DNA from: a virus
Strand: one strand, 5' to 3'
Virus record (IMG/VR): IMGVR_UViG_3300045125_000016
Span: 1-36,261 of that record
DNA: 36,261 nucleotides
Numbering within the stretch: position 1 is the stretch's first letter; the number at the start of each line of letters is the position of its first letter. The position numbers were made by a program, and so were the translations under genes. This document shows, one piece after another, positions 35,099 through 36,261 of the stretch. The notes under the pieces were generated by a model. That model saw only the letters and a list, made by a program, of their open reading frames with translations, was not told where the DNA came from and ran no database searches.

Positions 35099-36261
35099 TT
35101 AATCGTTAGCCTGCTTTACCTCACCAAACTCGTTGTAATAACCATAATAACTTTAGCATCACGACCTGATAGCCAACCACCGCGTACAAGCATAAGCATC
35201 AGGCGCAGCCAAGTTCGATGCTGTTCTACTATCAAATTGTTTCTTTTACGTCTATTGAGTGCAGATGACCCAAATGTGCGTAAGCGTGTTTCGTTCTGCC
35301 AAACATCTCATAGGTTAGCTGCAAAATACTTCACTCACGCTAGACACATTCTTTTTTATGCCCGTGATGGAAAAAATGGCGCAGTTTTTCCAAACTCATA
35401 AGCATTGTAGGATGGGACTGGTGTCTACAGTGATACGCGGCTCATTCTCATAAAACACAGCAAACCATTCACAGGAAATATATTTGGCAACACAGGGTCG
35501 TGATTAGCATCAATACTTAATCACATGGACTTTTTCATGCTTCGCAAACACGTGACATATCCAATAACTGTACGCAATATGCGGATAGCTGAACAGCACT
35601 AGCTTTGAAGAACAGTATCAACGTCTGGCAAGTGTTTTGATTGCGGAGTAACAGCATCAATACCGTCAAAATGTAGAAATCGATAGTTGCGCAGATATTG
35701 CTGTTTGTGCGTTAGGTGACTGCATAATGGCTTGAGCAAAACCATCTAATAATCATTTGCTCTGCTATTTCAATATCCCAATCTGCGCCAGTTTCAGCTT
35801 TCCAGCTTAACATACCTAGATGGTAGTCAGTGATGACGTAGCAGTTTAGTAGGTGTTCATTGAGTAATTCAGATGCGGATAGCGTTCTGTGCAGAACTCT
35901 AGGTATTTCGTCTTTTAGACCTTCAATTGTTGCAAGCATCATTGCGTGCAGTTTTTGGTCGTCTACTCTAGTTTTTAGCCATTGCCCGCGTAGTTTTCTG
36001 TGTAACCGTGTGTGTGTGCATCTTTGTCGTAATAATTTGAATATCCACGCACAATAAACGGTTCAGGCGCGACTTTATTCAAATGTAATTCGGGTGAATA
36101 TCCTTGTCGAGCTGCGCGACTTTTGAGACCATCAAATGACTTTTGGATTGTTCCTGCACAAATGCCCATGCCGCAGCAGTTTTTCTTAAAGAGCCATGTT
36201 CATTATAGGCATCAATAAATTCTACCTGACGCGCAGTAGCGAATTGCTTTAAGCCTTCATC
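35099..36261 (-). CDS. HTH plus calcineurin-like phosphoesterase (5' end outside window)
   Basis: At the right edge the frame reads RQVEFIDAYNEHGSLRKTAA then SFDGLKSRAARQGYSPELHL, an N-terminal helix-turn-helix region. A linker GYSNYYDKDA and MMLATIEGLKDEIPR leads to the catalytic part: VITDYHLGMLSWKAETGADW (D-x-H metal ligands), NHDP near 35500 (after an indel), then FGKTAPFF, VKYFAANL, LIVEQHRT, GGWLSGRDAK and, at the end, YYNEFGEVKQAND before TAA 35101-35099. This matches the phage metallophosphoesterase type with fused HTH. Many indels sit between 35300 and 35700. The substrate is unknown. The gene starts to the right of the window. Confidence 0.87.

Overview
The window is a contiguous piece of a tailed-phage (or prophage) genome with a lambda-like long, non-contractile tail (siphovirus). 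Almost every gene lies on the minus strand, so the biological order runs from right to left. The head uses a DUF4055-type portal, a scaffold and a P22-type coat protein. The tail uses a lambda-type order: tube, G/T chaperones, tape measure, M, L, K, I, J. The relatives I recognise (Gp157, ERF, NinB, YbcO/DUF1364, DUF1376, DUF6378, a fused ParB-methyltransferase) point to a proteobacterial host. That host assignment is inference from gene families only. I saw no integrase, holin, endolysin, tRNA or CRISPR array here.

Layout in biological order. (1) 36261-34800: a metallophosphoesterase that runs off the right edge, then a small exported protein. (2) 34800-34230: a regulatory region with the only plus-strand gene (a small zinc-ribbon protein with its own terminator) and a consensus-like leftward promoter. 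(3) 34231-26626: the early operon. It holds small unknown proteins, ERF annealase, HTH proteins, Gp157, SSB, an HNH-AP2 homing-type endonuclease, tiny membrane peptides, a VRR-NUC nuclease, a DUF1376 replication protein, a proteasome/HslV-like Ntn hydrolase, YbcO-like and NinB recombination proteins. (4) 26613-26399: a second consensus-like leftward promoter with a gene-free leader of about 130 bases and a 16-residue basic peptide. (5) 26402-13131: DUF6378 protein, ParB-methyltransferase, small and large terminase, portal, a collagen-like probable head fibre, MuF-type minor head protein, scaffold, coat, connector and neck proteins, tail tube. (6) 13058-351: G- and T-like tail chaperones, tape measure, M, L, K, I, J, a LamG/SPRY tail fibre, endonuclease VII, and a partial tail-associated protein at the left edge.

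A major caveat is that most genes over about 300 bases are broken by single-base insertions or deletions, commonly in short A or T runs. Restoring one base at a time recovers conserved family sequence, and gene junctions (ATGA overlaps) stay intact. The simplest explanation is unpolished long-read sequence, not a decayed prophage. I therefore report whole genes spanning their fragments. The span may not be a multiple of three, and internal protein sequence is approximate.

The most unusual items are four successive 5-bp hairpins with near-identical 3-base loops between the minor head and scaffold genes (18256-18337), the promoter-driven leader at 26450-26584, the proteasome-like peptidase at 27978-28424, and the sequence module shared by the tail fibre and the collagen-like fibre.
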